DNA of 48,561 nt from Chitinispirillaceae bacterium (GTDB lineage Bacteria > Fibrobacterota > Chitinivibrionia > Chitinivibrionales > Chitinispirillaceae), in the NCBI GenBank assembly GCA_016930275.1, contig JAFGHA010000019.1, forward strand, positions 1 through 48,561, read 5' to 3'. Shown here piece after piece: positions 36,298 through 44,618 of the stretch. The position numbers and the translations under genes are program-made. The notes below the pieces were generated by a model. The model saw only the letters and a program-made list of their open reading frames with translations. It was not told the origin of the DNA and did not search any database. Every line of letters begins with the position of its first letter. The stretch's first letter is position 1.

Positions 36298-36717
36298 TTA
36301 TTTCTTTCTTATAAGTGGTTCTTGAGTACCGTACCGGTCATCATCGATGATAATCTGCTTTCCGATCTTTTTTACGCGGTTGATGATGAGCGGCCCCACA
36401 AGATTCGCGGTCGATTCGAGAGGATTTTCCCGTATCGTGACAATCGAATAAAGTAGAATATCTTCTGGTTTGTCGACTTCAAGATCTCCGAGCTGCTCCT
36501 TTACCATTGCCGGTGAATAGTCGGGCATGAACAGGAGTGGATTGATTATCGCGAACCGCAAACGGGTACCGTCGGTACACACCAGCCATTCAAACGGTGT
36601 ATACTCCGGAATGGAAACGATCACGAAATCCTTGGTCTTTTCGAACCCGGGTATACCGGAAGGAAAAGTTATAACATCGTCTTTCGAGTAGACAAGATCC
36701 TTGAAAAAATCACCCAT
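36298..36717 (-). CDS. fliW: Flagellar assembly factor FliW
   Basis: FliW antagonises CsrA by binding it directly and also binds flagellin, so free flagellin controls its own translation. The start is set at 36717 (139 residues), with GGAG about 9 nt upstream, in preference to the ATG at 36750. Motifs: [40 protein letters not shown], the [20 protein letters not shown] segment and [20 protein letters not shown]. It follows fliC after an intrinsic terminator, so it has its own promoter or depends on read-through. Confidence 0.95.
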   Translation of the reverse strand: MGDFFKDLVYSKDDVITFPSGIPGFEKTKDFVIVSIPEYTPFEWLVCTDGTRLRFAIINPLLFMPDYSPAMVKEQLGDLEVDKPEDILLYSIVTIRENPLESTANLVGPLIINRVKKIGKQIIIDDDRYGTQEPLIRKK

Positions 36718-36828
36718 ATGATTCCGGCTCCAGGTAGGGGTATGCTGCATGTACTGTATTAAAATCGTTTATTGTGCCCGGACTGTCAAATACAATAAAC
36801 CGGATCGCGGTACTCGGGCGTGAGCATG

Positions 36829-36864
36829 AAAAAGGGCGGGAAGGCATAGTAGCCATCACCGCCC
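36829..36864 (-). terminator. Intrinsic terminator of fliC
   Basis: On the minus strand, GGGCGG (36859-36864) and CCGCCC (36834-36839) form a GC stem followed by TTTTT (36829-36833). It starts 16 nt after the fliC stop, so it would separate the abundant flagellin transcript from fliW-csrA. Confidence 0.75.
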
Positions 36865-36879
36865 GAAACCCGTAGGAAT

Positions 36880-37725
36880 TTATCCCTGCAGCAGACTCAG
36901 AACACTCTGCGGGAGCATATTCGCCTGTGACAGCATCGCTGTAGATGACTGGCTCAGAATCTGGTTCCGCGTGAACTGTGTCGTCTCGTAAGCGAAATCC
37001 GCGTCGCGGATTACCGATTCCGCCGCCTGCATATTCTGTTCCTGATTTTCCTGATTGGCAAGCGCATGTTCGAGCCGGTTGGTCATCGCACCGAGATCGG
37101 CACGCAACGCATTGACACTCATGAGTGCTGTATCAAGTGTGGTGATTCCCGCTGTGGCATTCGGTTGCGTATCCACCAGCAGGTTGGCGCCGTCAATACC
37201 GAGAGAGATCGTATCCATCGGATCGATAACATACGTGAGGGTATCGGCGGTTGGATCGTTATTGGGGCCGATATGCAATACGCCACCGGTCGTACCCCAC
37301 GGATCGACACCATTGAGCAGACGCATACTGTTGTACTGTGTCCCCGATACGATACGATCGACTTCCATTTTAAGATTGTCCACCTCAATACCGATGTAGC
37401 TGCGTTCAACCGAGGTGAGCGTATCATTGGCCGCCTGAATGCACAGTTCCCGCATGCGCTGCAGCATCGATTCGACTTCGATGAGGGCGCCTTCCGCAAT
37501 ATTGACCAGCGAGATACCGTCCTGTATGTTCCGTGACCCCATGTTGAGTCCGCGAACCTGCGTACGGAGCTGCTCCGATACGCTCAGACCGGCCGCGTCG
37601 TCCGACGCACGATTGATGCGCATACCGGTTGACAACCGCTCGAGTGACTTCTGTAACTGCCGGTCGACGGTGCGCAGTGCGTTCCCGGTAATCATCGCGG
37701 GAATATTGTGATTGATACGAGGCAT
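36880..37725 (-). CDS. fliC: Flagellin
   Basis: Filament subunit of 281 residues, short because the variable surface domain is only ~90 residues. The N-terminal D0/D1 is canonical (INHNIPAMITGNALRTVDRQ; SLERLSTGMRINRASDDAAG; LSVSEQLRTQVRGL). The C-terminal D1/D0 is canonical as well (AAESVIRDADFAYETTQFTR; NQILSQSSTAMLSQANMLPQ; SVLSLLQG). The Shine-Dalgarno AAGGAGGGG precedes the ATG by 4-5 nt. A sigma-54 promoter (37828-37843) and a roughly 90-nt leader with several GGA motifs precede it. The terminator is at 36829-36864. Only one flagellin gene is seen here. Confidence 0.97.
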   Translation of the reverse strand: MPRINHNIPAMITGNALRTVDRQLQKSLERLSTGMRINRASDDAAGLSVSEQLRTQVRGLNMGSRNIQDGISLVNIAEGALIEVESMLQRMRELCIQAANDTLTSVERSYIGIEVDNLKMEVDRIVSGTQYNSMRLLNGVDPWGTTGGVLHIGPNNDPTADTLTYVIDPMDTISLGIDGANLLVDTQPNATAGITTLDTALMSVNALRADLGAMTNRLEHALANQENQEQNMQAAESVIRDADFAYETTQFTRNQILSQSSTAMLSQANMLPQSVLSLLQG

Positions 37726-37785
37726 ACACCCCTCCTTTGTTTAATGCTTCCGTGCAGCCGGTTTACATCCGTACTGCCGTCCCTG

Positions 37786-37798
37786 CGTCATCCTGACG
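37786..37798 (-). promoter_or_regulatory. Candidate CsrA-binding hairpin in the fliC leader
   Basis: On the minus strand CGTCA-GGA-TGACG forms a perfect 5-bp stem whose three-base loop is GGA, the preferred CsrA target layout. It lies about 20-32 nt downstream of the predicted start of transcription. The leader has further GGA sequences, including one in the Shine-Dalgarno AAGGAGG. Confidence 0.6.
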
Positions 37799-37827
37799 AT
37801 ACCAGCTTCCTTGCATCCGGTAAGATC

Positions 37828-37843
37828 TGCAAAGAGCGTGCCA
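37828..37843 (-). promoter_or_regulatory. Sigma-54 promoter of fliC
   Basis: The minus strand reads TGGCACGCTCTTTGCA, a full match to the consensus TGGCACRNNNNTTGCW. Counting 12 nt past the GC gives a start of transcription near 37817 and a leader of about 92 nt. Confidence 0.88.
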
Positions 37844-37923
37844 TTCGAAACATGCCCCGGAAATGTCGTTTTTAAAGAATTTTTTAATGATTTTTCAGTT
37901 CCACCGGAAAAAAATGCCCACCG

Positions 37924-39138
37924 CTAGAGAAAATTGACCAGTGACGGTTGAATGATTTTTGCCATCGCCTGAAGAGCGGCATTATACACATTCTGCGTCA
38001 GCAGAAACTGGCTGGTCGTTTCGGCCATCTCGGCATCCTCAAGCCGTGATTGCAGTTCCGTGACCTGAGAGAACTGACTCTCATTCCGTTCCAGCGTCGT
38101 CTGCAGCCGGTTGACCCGTGCACCGGTTTTACCCTGTGCTCCGAGTACCGTCGTGAATACCGCGTCGATTTCATCTATCGCCGCCGATATATTGGGCTGA
38201 TCATCCTGCACCAGTGCCTGCCCGAACCGTATTAATGTACCGAACAGCGTATTCCCGGAAACGGGATCCGTCGTCATTTCATCCAGACCGATGTTGACCT
38301 GCATGGTAATCCCGCTTTCGATTTCCCGCTCTATAACTCCGCGGTTCGACACCGCCTGCCCGTAAACATCACGTCCGCGTGTCAGGTAATCGAACTGCAT
38401 TGCCACCTGGTTGATGTCGTAATTGGCGGTGCCGGGTGTCACGTCGATCAGAAGTGCGGCGTTTAGTATCGTCATGGTTCCCGCCTCGTAATCGATGGTG
38501 AAATCCGTATTCTCGGCATACGTGACCCCCGCCACGGAAATGTTGAATGAACCGGGAATAATATCGGTGACCTGTCTTCCTGAAAATCCTTCAAACAGCT
38601 GTACGGTGTCGCCTACCGCCCCTCCCCCTGCATTGAAATACGCCATCCGGTAATTGGAGTAATCCTCGAGGGTATCCGATGCCGATTCCTCCATGATGAG
38701 CGGCGGTATCTTGGTCTGCTGACCGTTGAACACATAATCACCCTTGAATTTTGTATTCACAAGCGCGACAAGCTGAGTGGTAAGCTGCTCGACTTCCTTA
38801 TTTAGATACATACGTTCCTTTGCACTGAGCGTATCGGACGAAGCTTGTATCGCGAGTTCACGTACCCGCTGCAACAAAGTATTCGTACTCTCCATGGCGG
38901 TTTCAGTGATAGCCATGTAACCGATACTGCCTTCGATATTGTCTTTGAACTGTGAAAGTTCTTTCAGTCTGGTTATAAGCAGAAGGTCGTTCGATACATC
39001 CAACGGTGCATCGGACGGACGGCGAAGTCGTTTCCCCGTAGCAAGCTGCTCCTGCAGATCGGCAAGATCCCCGTATCGGGTATTGATCACCCCGAGCATA
39101 TTGCGGTGCAATTCTTTGACGGTAATTCTCATACTCAT
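37924..39138 (-). CDS. flgL: Hook-filament junction protein FlgL
   Basis: Second junction protein (HAP3) between hook and filament. The product is 404 residues. The N-terminus is flagellin-like (MRITVKELHRNMLGVINTRY; LQEQLATGKRLRRPSDAP; TNTLLQRVRELAIQASSDTL), and the C-terminus is typical (NRLQTTLERNESQFSQVTEL; AEMAETTSQFLLTQNVYNAA; LQAMAKIIQPSLVNFL). The middle has an inserted beta domain (VTYAENTDFTIDYEAGTMTI) also seen in FlgK of this cluster. AAGGAC lies 8 nt before the ATG. It is the last gene of the flgJ-flgN-flgK-flgL run, 77 nt after flgK. Confidence 0.95.
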   Translation of the reverse strand: MSMRITVKELHRNMLGVINTRYGDLADLQEQLATGKRLRRPSDAPLDVSNDLLLITRLKELSQFKDNIEGSIGYMAITETAMESTNTLLQRVRELAIQASSDTLSAKERMYLNKEVEQLTTQLVALVNTKFKGDYVFNGQQTKIPPLIMEESASDTLEDYSNYRMAYFNAGGGAVGDTVQLFEGFSGRQVTDIIPGSFNISVAGVTYAENTDFTIDYEAGTMTILNAALLIDVTPGTANYDINQVAMQFDYLTRGRDVYGQAVSNRGVIEREIESGITMQVNIGLDEMTTDPVSGNTLFGTLIRFGQALVQDDQPNISAAIDEIDAVFTTVLGAQGKTGARVNRLQTTLERNESQFSQVTELQSRLEDAEMAETTSQFLLTQNVYNAALQAMAKIIQPSLVNFL

Positions 39139-39215
39139 ACTTCTGTCCTTTGTTTGTACCAGAATGCATGGCCGATTGGTTGATACGAACGACCGTGCGA
39201 TCGCGCTTATGTCAT

Positions 39216-40895
39216 CTACATATTCATCAGCACGTCAAGCATTTCGTCGGAAACGGATATGATCCTTGCGGCAGCCTGATAGGTATGCTGATACTTGATG
39301 ATATTCGCCATCTCCTCATCGAGAGAAACACCGGCGATCGCATCCTGGTGCGACTCGTATTGATCCACCAGAAACTGACGGGTCTCCATGTTCGAGGATG
39401 CTTCGTTCCGTTCAAGGCCGAGCACCCCGATGAATGAGCTGTAATACTGCGCGAACGTCACGGTCGGTTCACCAACCGCATCGGGATTCATGGTGAGTTC
39501 GGTACGCAGTTGCGCTATCATCAGTGCATTGGCATTATCGCCCGGTCCCCCGAAACCACCGGTCCGGTAGTTGAAGTCGATAGTAAGATCATCAGCATCG
39601 TATCCGGCATGGAGCATCTGCAGCGTACCGTTCGCGTAATCGATATGGTAATCCACCCCTTCGGTAAGCGTTACCGAGGGTGTGGAAACGATTACCGTTC
39701 CCTGCACCAGATTGGTCGCCGCCGTTGGAGTCGCGGAGAGCGGATCACGATAAAGCTGTATGGGTGCAACACCGAAATTGTGAGTGCCGGCAGCAGAGGT
39801 ATTCTGATCGGCGGGAAGCGCTTCCCCGCCGACAGCTGCCGCAATATTCGTCACATTGTTGGCAACCGCAGCACTCAATTGAATATCCCGCGCCCCGGTG
39901 ACCTGTTCCTCGAAAAACGGTACACCGGAGAATCCGTTGAGCGTATAGCCGCGTATATGCAGTTCATTGATTTTTTCTACGAACTGCACGGCGAGTTCAT
40001 CAATCTGCTGCTGATACCGCGGTAGTACGGAATCGCGACTTTCCAGCAATCCCTTTATCTGACCGCCGGAAGGGTCGTATATTCTTTTTGAATCCGCGAA
40101 TCGTATACCGACCTCGTAGCGTGTGGAACCGTCACTGAGGGTATACAAACGGGAAACAGTCTCCAGTTCCTGCTGAAAAGCCGGTGAAACGAGAATGCTT
40201 CCCGCCGAAGTAATCGTCACCTGCCCCATTTCATTCTCGATCACATCGACGTCGATTATTATTGAAAGCTCTTTAAGCAGTTGATCTCGCTTGTCGCGAC
40301 TGTCATTGGCGTTCTGATTGGTTATTTCAACGGCACCTATTTCCTTATTGAGATTGAAAATCTCGTTGCAGATACTGTTGACTTTATTTACTCTCGACTC
40401 GATCTCCTCGTTGCGTGTCTGCCGCAACCGGTCGAGCTCACTCGCGGCGTTGTGAAAGACATCAACCAGTATTTCAGTATTGGTTTTCACCATATTCCGT
40501 GCCGAAAGATCGGACGGATTGCTGCTGAGATTCTGCCAGCTGTCGAAAAACTGGTCCATGTAATTGAGCAGTCCGGTATCCCCCGGTTCGGTGAAGATAT
40601 TCTCGATACTTTCCATGGTATAGTCGAGTTCCTCGTAGTAACCGACTTCACGGTTCTGACGTTGAATCTGCAAATCGATGAAGGTGTTCCGCATGCGTTC
40701 GATATTGATGACCTCGACCCCTATTCCCATCTGCCCAAACATACCGTCGTACCGGTAATCGGGAGAGAGGTTGAGCCGTTTTCGGGAGTATCCTTCGACA
40801 TCCGCATTGGAAATGTTCTGTCCCGCCACATCCATGGCCAGTTGAGAGGCGAAAAGCGCCCGTGTACCGACGTTTAAAACCGAAAAAAGTCCCAT
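39216..40895 (-). CDS. flgK: Hook-associated protein FlgK
   Basis: First junction protein (HAP1), 559 residues. The N-terminus is rod/hook-like (VLNVGTRALFASQLAMDVAG; QNISNADVEGYSRKRL), followed by the FlgK core DQFFDSWQNLSSNPSDLSAR. The C-terminal motif is GVSLDEEMANIIKYQHTYQA followed by AARIISVSDEMLDVLMNM. A central insertion includes a small beta domain (VTLTEGVDYHIDYANGTLQM) resembling that of FlgL. It starts 9 nt after flgN, its presumed chaperone gene. Confidence 0.96.
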   Translation of the reverse strand: MGLFSVLNVGTRALFASQLAMDVAGQNISNADVEGYSRKRLNLSPDYRYDGMFGQMGIGVEVINIERMRNTFIDLQIQRQNREVGYYEELDYTMESIENIFTEPGDTGLLNYMDQFFDSWQNLSSNPSDLSARNMVKTNTEILVDVFHNAASELDRLRQTRNEEIESRVNKVNSICNEIFNLNKEIGAVEITNQNANDSRDKRDQLLKELSIIIDVDVIENEMGQVTITSAGSILVSPAFQQELETVSRLYTLSDGSTRYEVGIRFADSKRIYDPSGGQIKGLLESRDSVLPRYQQQIDELAVQFVEKINELHIRGYTLNGFSGVPFFEEQVTGARDIQLSAAVANNVTNIAAAVGGEALPADQNTSAAGTHNFGVAPIQLYRDPLSATPTAATNLVQGTVIVSTPSVTLTEGVDYHIDYANGTLQMLHAGYDADDLTIDFNYRTGGFGGPGDNANALMIAQLRTELTMNPDAVGEPTVTFAQYYSSFIGVLGLERNEASSNMETRQFLVDQYESHQDAIAGVSLDEEMANIIKYQHTYQAAARIISVSDEMLDVLMNM

Positions 40896-40904
40896 ATCGA
40901 CCGC

Positions 40905-41408
40905 CTATGCCGTTTTGTTTATCATGGTTTGAAATACCGGACCGTCAACCGGTCTTCCGTGTTTTCCGTAGGGTGCATACCGGCTCCCCGCCGACTGCCG
41001 GACAAATGAACAGGTGGCGTGTACCACGCGTAATCCTTCTTCAAGAAGAATCCGGTTCGACGTACTGATTTTTGACAGTTCACTGATCGTCTTTTTAAGC
41101 GCTTCCTGCAGCATGCTCAACCGGTCGCGCCACTGCGGGGGAATCTTCTCGAGCAGCATACCCAGTTTGACCGGATCACGTTTGATCCCGAGCGATTGCG
41201 CCAGTACCCTGCAGTAACTCATTCGTTCCACTTCGAGTTTCTCGATCCTGCATACGGTAGCGTCATGCACCGCACGTTCCCGATCGATGGCGTCAAGATC
41301 CTGTTCCCGTATCGCCTTGTTGAACTGTCGTGCCGAAACGAGAAATTCCTCGTGAACATTAAGTTCCGAAGCCAATACCTGCTCAAGCTGTTCAAGCGTG
41401 TTTTTCAT
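40905..41408 (-). CDS. flgN: FlgN-like flagellar export chaperone
   Basis: 167 residues, almost entirely helical, with heptad-like Leu and Glu spacing (TLEQLEQVLASELNVHEEFL; ALKKTISELSKISTSNRILL). FlgN proteins bind the C-termini of FlgK and FlgL and deliver them to the export gate. Sequence conservation is low, so the call rests on the family-style length, helicity and position between flgJ and flgK, 5 nt after flgJ. The final GPVFQTMINKTA resembles the short conserved tail of many FlgN proteins. Confidence 0.82.
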   Translation of the reverse strand: MKNTLEQLEQVLASELNVHEEFLVSARQFNKAIREQDLDAIDRERAVHDATVCRIEKLEVERMSYCRVLAQSLGIKRDPVKLGMLLEKIPPQWRDRLSMLQEALKKTISELSKISTSNRILLEEGLRVVHATCSFVRQSAGSRYAPYGKHGRPVDGPVFQTMINKTA

Positions 41409-41413
41409 TTCCG

Positions 41414-42214
41414 TTACTCCCCGGATTTCCGTTGCAAGGTGAATCTGTTTTTCAGATCAAGAACCGACCGGACATATTGTCGCGTTTCCCGGTAGGGTGG
41501 AATTCCCCCGTATTTATCAACCGCACCCGGTCCGGCGTTATAGGAGGCGAGTGCAAGCCGTTCATCACCATTATGTTTGTCGAGCATCTGGCGCAGATAC
41601 CGTGCTCCACCGTTGATGTTCTGTTCCGGATCAAACGAACGGGTTACCCCGAGCGAAACGGCGGTGGAATCCATGAGCTGCATGAGCCCCTTGGCACCCG
41701 CCCGTGAAACCGCGAACTGATTCCCCCCCGATTCCTGCGCGATCACTGCGGCCACGAGGTCCCGGTCGACCGAATGGGTTTGTGCAGCTTCACTGATGAG
41801 ATCATTCCACTTTTCCACCCGCGCGGCGAGCTGCTCAACATTTCGCGTGCCTGAAGCCGGAACATTCGAACCGGTTCCCAACAACCGCTTATCAAGCATC
41901 CATGCCGGCGTCGCGACAGCATCGACCGGGGGAATATTCCCCTCGTATTGGCGTAATTCTTTTTCTATCAGTTCGGCCAGACCAAGGGTTCCCTGTGTCC
42001 CCATCAGTTCCGAATACTGATCGTCAAGCATACTGGTGAAAATTTTTTCTCCCATATTCACCGGAAGAAGGGAACCCTTTCCCACCGTGTTGCGCATGGC
42101 TTTAAACATCATCGACGAGAAAAGCGCCTCGAATTGCCGGGCGACCTGAGCCGTACGGTCGGGTGGCGACTGCGGCCGGATTTCTGAAGAAGTGGTAATT
42201 GCGGAGGTACTCAT
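41414..42214 (-). CDS. flgJ: FlgJ-like rod-binding protein fused to an SLT lytic transglycosylase
   Basis: 266 residues with two domains. Residues 22-92 form the FlgJ rod-binding domain (ARQFEALFSSMMFKAMRNTV; MGEKIFTSMLDDQYSELMGT). Residues 135-260 form a soluble-lytic-transglycosylase (SLT) domain: LVAAVIAQESGGNQFAVS with catalytic Glu161, RAGAKGLMQLM, LASYNAGPGAVDKYGGIPPY and ETRQYVRSVL. The classical dual-domain FlgJ of gammaproteobacteria carries a glucosaminidase here instead, so the wall-cutting partner differs. No signal peptide is present, as expected for export through the flagellar apparatus. AAGG in a hairpin loop lies about 10 nt before the ATG. It is the first gene of the operon, under a sigma-54 promoter. 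Confidence 0.93.
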   Translation of the reverse strand: MSTSAITTSSEIRPQSPPDRTAQVARQFEALFSSMMFKAMRNTVGKGSLLPVNMGEKIFTSMLDDQYSELMGTQGTLGLAELIEKELRQYEGNIPPVDAVATPAWMLDKRLLGTGSNVPASGTRNVEQLAARVEKWNDLISEAAQTHSVDRDLVAAVIAQESGGNQFAVSRAGAKGLMQLMDSTAVSLGVTRSFDPEQNINGGARYLRQMLDKHNGDERLALASYNAGPGAVDKYGGIPPYRETRQYVRSVLDLKNRFTLQRKSGE

Positions 42215-42216
42215 AA

Positions 42217-42232
42217 GGCGAATCCTTTCGCC
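42217..42232 (-). promoter_or_regulatory. Leader hairpin presenting the flgJ Shine-Dalgarno in its loop
   Basis: On the minus strand GGCGAA-AGGA-TTCGCC is a perfect 6-bp stem with loop AGGA, ending 2 nt before the ATG at 42214. The predicted sigma-54 start (about 42231) falls at its first base, so the transcript would begin with this hairpin. GGA in a loop that is also the ribosome site is an ideal CsrA target. Confidence 0.65.
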
Positions 42233-42241
42233 AACGAATTA

Positions 42242-42257
42242 AGCAAGTGCAGTGCCA
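42242..42257 (-). promoter_or_regulatory. Sigma-54 promoter of the flgJ-flgN-flgK-flgL operon
   Basis: The minus strand reads TGGCACTGCACTTGCT, matching TGGCACRNNNNTTGCW except for T in place of purine at position 7. Spacing of GG to GC is exact. The expected transcription start is near 42231, giving a very short leader. Confidence 0.82.
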
Positions 42258-42433
42258 GCTACTGCAACAGCATATAATTCAATTTGTTATAAATTATTAT
42301 TCTAAAACGAATACCGAAAAATCGGCAAATTCTGCCTGGCTCGAGGGAAGAAAACGGCGGGTACTCGGTTGATAGAGTAATTTGAAAAGAGTTCCGTTTT
42401 TTAATAACTGATGGTGGCGTTGGTCATGTTTCA

Positions 42434-42631
42434 ATGATAATGAATTCCGCCCGAACGGCAACAGGTGAGGTGCTCTTTCTTATCGGATTCAGTTTCATGC
42501 CTGCTCGGGAGTTTCACATCGAAGATGCCATGAACTACGGAACGTCAGGATGGTTCAGCGCGGAAGGGTATACGGCATTTCTGAAGAACCATCTCGATCC
42601 GGGAGAAGCGGTGTTCAGACGGTTTTACTGA
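42434..42631 (+). CDS. Short ORF of unknown status
   Basis: 65 codons; no family recognised. The second half (AREFHIEDAMNYGTSGWFSA; EGYTAFLKNHLDPGEAVFRR) looks protein-like, but the start region is weak and has no Shine-Dalgarno. It may be the degraded end of a larger gene or a chance frame. It is divergent from flgJ and convergent with aroD. Confidence 0.3.
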   Translation: MIMNSARTATGEVLFLIGFSFMPAREFHIEDAMNYGTSGWFSAEGYTAFLKNHLDPGEAVFRRFY

Positions 42632-42680
42632 CACCGGTTAATCAAATCCGGTTTCGATTTGTAATACTCTTACAAACGAA

Positions 42681-43358
42681 CTAATCGGGAAAGTATCTGC
42701 CGATCTCATCGGCAAGTTCCTCAACCGACAGCTGCCCGGGGGCAACCGGTTTCGTGATATAGCCGTACGTAAAGAGTGTCCCGAACAGAGGCGCGATTAC
42801 CCGCGACACCTTCCCGATTGGCCCCATCGCGAATGCGACCACCGGTACCTTGCACGCCCGGGTGAATTCCAGTAGTCGTACCACGTCCTCACGACTGTTG
42901 GCCATCGTCGCTATTTTGACGATATCGGCACCCTGACCGCGTGCACGTTCCACCATCGAGGAGAGTCCCCCGATGGTCGGAGTAGCCGAAAAATCGTGTT
43001 CAGAAACAATAACGGTTTTTCCCTGAGCGATTGCAGTAACCGTATCGCTGATTGCGGTACCCAGTTCAATATCGATGCCGTCAACATACGGTATACACGC
43101 CTTGAAGAATTCAATCCGAAAGGAACGGGTGAAGTCGTTTTCACGGATGGTGCCGATCATCGGCATACTCAGAGAAGAGCGGATCTCCCGGAGATAACCG
43201 ACAGCAGTTTCGATAGAACATTTCCAGCAATCGATACGCATTTCGAGCAGATCAGCCCGTGAAGCCAGCAGTTTCAATTGCTCTGCAGGTATGACCGCAT
43301 CTACAACTGCAACGATACGTGGCTGATCACCGAGAGTGCACGTTCCTAATGAAAGCAT
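42681..43358 (-). CDS. aroD: 3-dehydroquinate dehydratase, type I
   Basis: Third step of the shikimate pathway, 3-dehydroquinate to 3-dehydroshikimate through a Schiff base. The product is 225 residues. Active-site features: Glu39/Arg41 in LLEMRID, the general base His121 in VIVSEHDFSATPT, and the Schiff-base Lys148 in ADIVKIATM. The C-terminal FAMGPIGKVSRVIAPLFGTL and APGQLSVEEL are typical. AAGGAG lies 6 nt before the ATG. It stands alone; a fused or adjacent shikimate dehydrogenase, common elsewhere, is absent. Confidence 0.95.
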   Translation of the reverse strand: MLSLGTCTLGDQPRIVAVVDAVIPAEQLKLLASRADLLEMRIDCWKCSIETAVGYLREIRSSLSMPMIGTIRENDFTRSFRIEFFKACIPYVDGIDIELGTAISDTVTAIAQGKTVIVSEHDFSATPTIGGLSSMVERARGQGADIVKIATMANSREDVVRLLEFTRACKVPVVAFAMGPIGKVSRVIAPLFGTLFTYGYITKPVAPGQLSVEELADEIGRYFPD

Positions 43359-43395
43359 CTTTTCTCCTTACAGGTACTAATATACACCAGTGGAG

Positions 43396-44406
43396 CTATC
43401 GGACTACTCCGAGCAGCTTCCCGGCACGCCCATCGAGATATGCCGGTAATCCGTCCGGGATACGATCGATCATCCCTGCCTCCTCCCACACTTCGGGACT
43501 TTCCATACAGAGATACACCGGTGCATCTGGTTGGTGCCGGTAAAATGCTTCCTTCATCACCCGATAGACTTCCACCCGCAAAGGTCTGAAATAGCGTATC
43601 TTTCCGTCGTCGCCGGTAATCATCTCGTCGGAGTAAAGCGGCAGGTGTTCATCAAACTGCTTCAGACGGGTTTTCAGGGCAGGGTTCGATCTGAAACACC
43701 CGAGGCTCACCCAGGCGATTTTCGACGTGTCTCTGACCGTATCGTAGATCAAATCAACTACCGAAGGATATTCTTTATCCCAACTGCCATAGCGGAATAT
43801 GGGATCAAAGTGAAAGGCAACGTTGAATCCCATTTCCAGACATTCTGCCGCTGCTCTGAAACGTTCTTCAAGAGGAGCGGTATCCCGTTCCATTAATGAG
43901 ATAGTGGCGGGGGTATTGAGTGAAAAAGCAATAATCACTTTTTCGGGATGTTTTATTGCGGCAAGCGGTTCGATAACCGTACTTTTTGTTTTAAATTCGA
44001 CGATTACATTTGAATACGGTTCAAGAAGTTCCGCTACGGCAACCGAAACCCCTGTTTCGCGTTCCGCATGAAGGCTGTCGGCGAACTCACCGGTGCCGAA
44101 ACGTACCACCCCGTTCCAGCGGCTCAGTTTATCATGAATTTCTTTTTTAAGATCATCGAAATTTTCGTACAGGACTCTGCCTTCCTCTTCGAAATAGCTC
44201 TGCAGAACGCAATATCTGCAGTACATGCCGCATCCGGTCAGTGGAGTGATTATCTGATACCCGCAGCATAGATAACCGCCGGTGGTACCGGGACACGGTT
44301 TCCAGAACTCGCCTTTATTGATTGCTTTTTTAAGCGTTTTTCTGCCGGATCCGGCAGATTGTATCAGTGGCTTCGGTTTCTGATCATTCATAACGGGAAA
44401 ATACAT
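43396..44406 (-). CDS. Spore-photoproduct-lyase-like radical SAM protein
   Basis: Radical SAM enzyme of the SPL family, about 336 residues from ATG 44406 (a GTG at 44412 is an alternative). The cluster motif is GCGMYCRYCVLQSYF with Cys59, Cys63 and Cys66 in CxxxCxxC spacing. Other SPL-type landmarks are NVIVEFKTKST, KVIIAFSLNT, FNVAFHFDPIF, IAWVSLGCFR and the closing YLCMESPEVWEEAG. SPL repairs the spore photoproduct thymine dimer in sporulating Firmicutes. In non-sporulating bacteria relatives have unclear substrates. It lies between aroD and the DUF1573 gene, divergent from the latter. Confidence 0.85.
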   Translation of the reverse strand: MYFPVMNDQKPKPLIQSAGSGRKTLKKAINKGEFWKPCPGTTGGYLCCGYQIITPLTGCGMYCRYCVLQSYFEEEGRVLYENFDDLKKEIHDKLSRWNGVVRFGTGEFADSLHAERETGVSVAVAELLEPYSNVIVEFKTKSTVIEPLAAIKHPEKVIIAFSLNTPATISLMERDTAPLEERFRAAAECLEMGFNVAFHFDPIFRYGSWDKEYPSVVDLIYDTVRDTSKIAWVSLGCFRSNPALKTRLKQFDEHLPLYSDEMITGDDGKIRYFRPLRVEVYRVMKEAFYRHQPDAPVYLCMESPEVWEEAGMIDRIPDGLPAYLDGRAGKLLGVVR

Positions 44407-44618
44407 TCTCACAACCGTTTGTCGTGGTCCTGTTGTGGCCGTATTTTCAGAGAAGGACTCCCAGGTTTATCATTCTCGAAACTTCGATGTGAACACGCTG
44501 CAATAAAATAACCATAAAATCGAAGTTGATGCAAAACTGTTCGATTTCACAGGAATTTAGTAATCAACACATTGCAGAAATTATTTTCTCTTCAAAAAGC
44601 ATAGAGGAGGCCTTTTTC

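Noticed and set aside
36751..36828. Sigma-70 promoter for fliW-csrA starting with TTGACA (minus strand, 36784-36789)
   Set aside because: No acceptable -10 box at 16-18 nt spacing; the nearest AT-rich hexamer is about 20 nt away.
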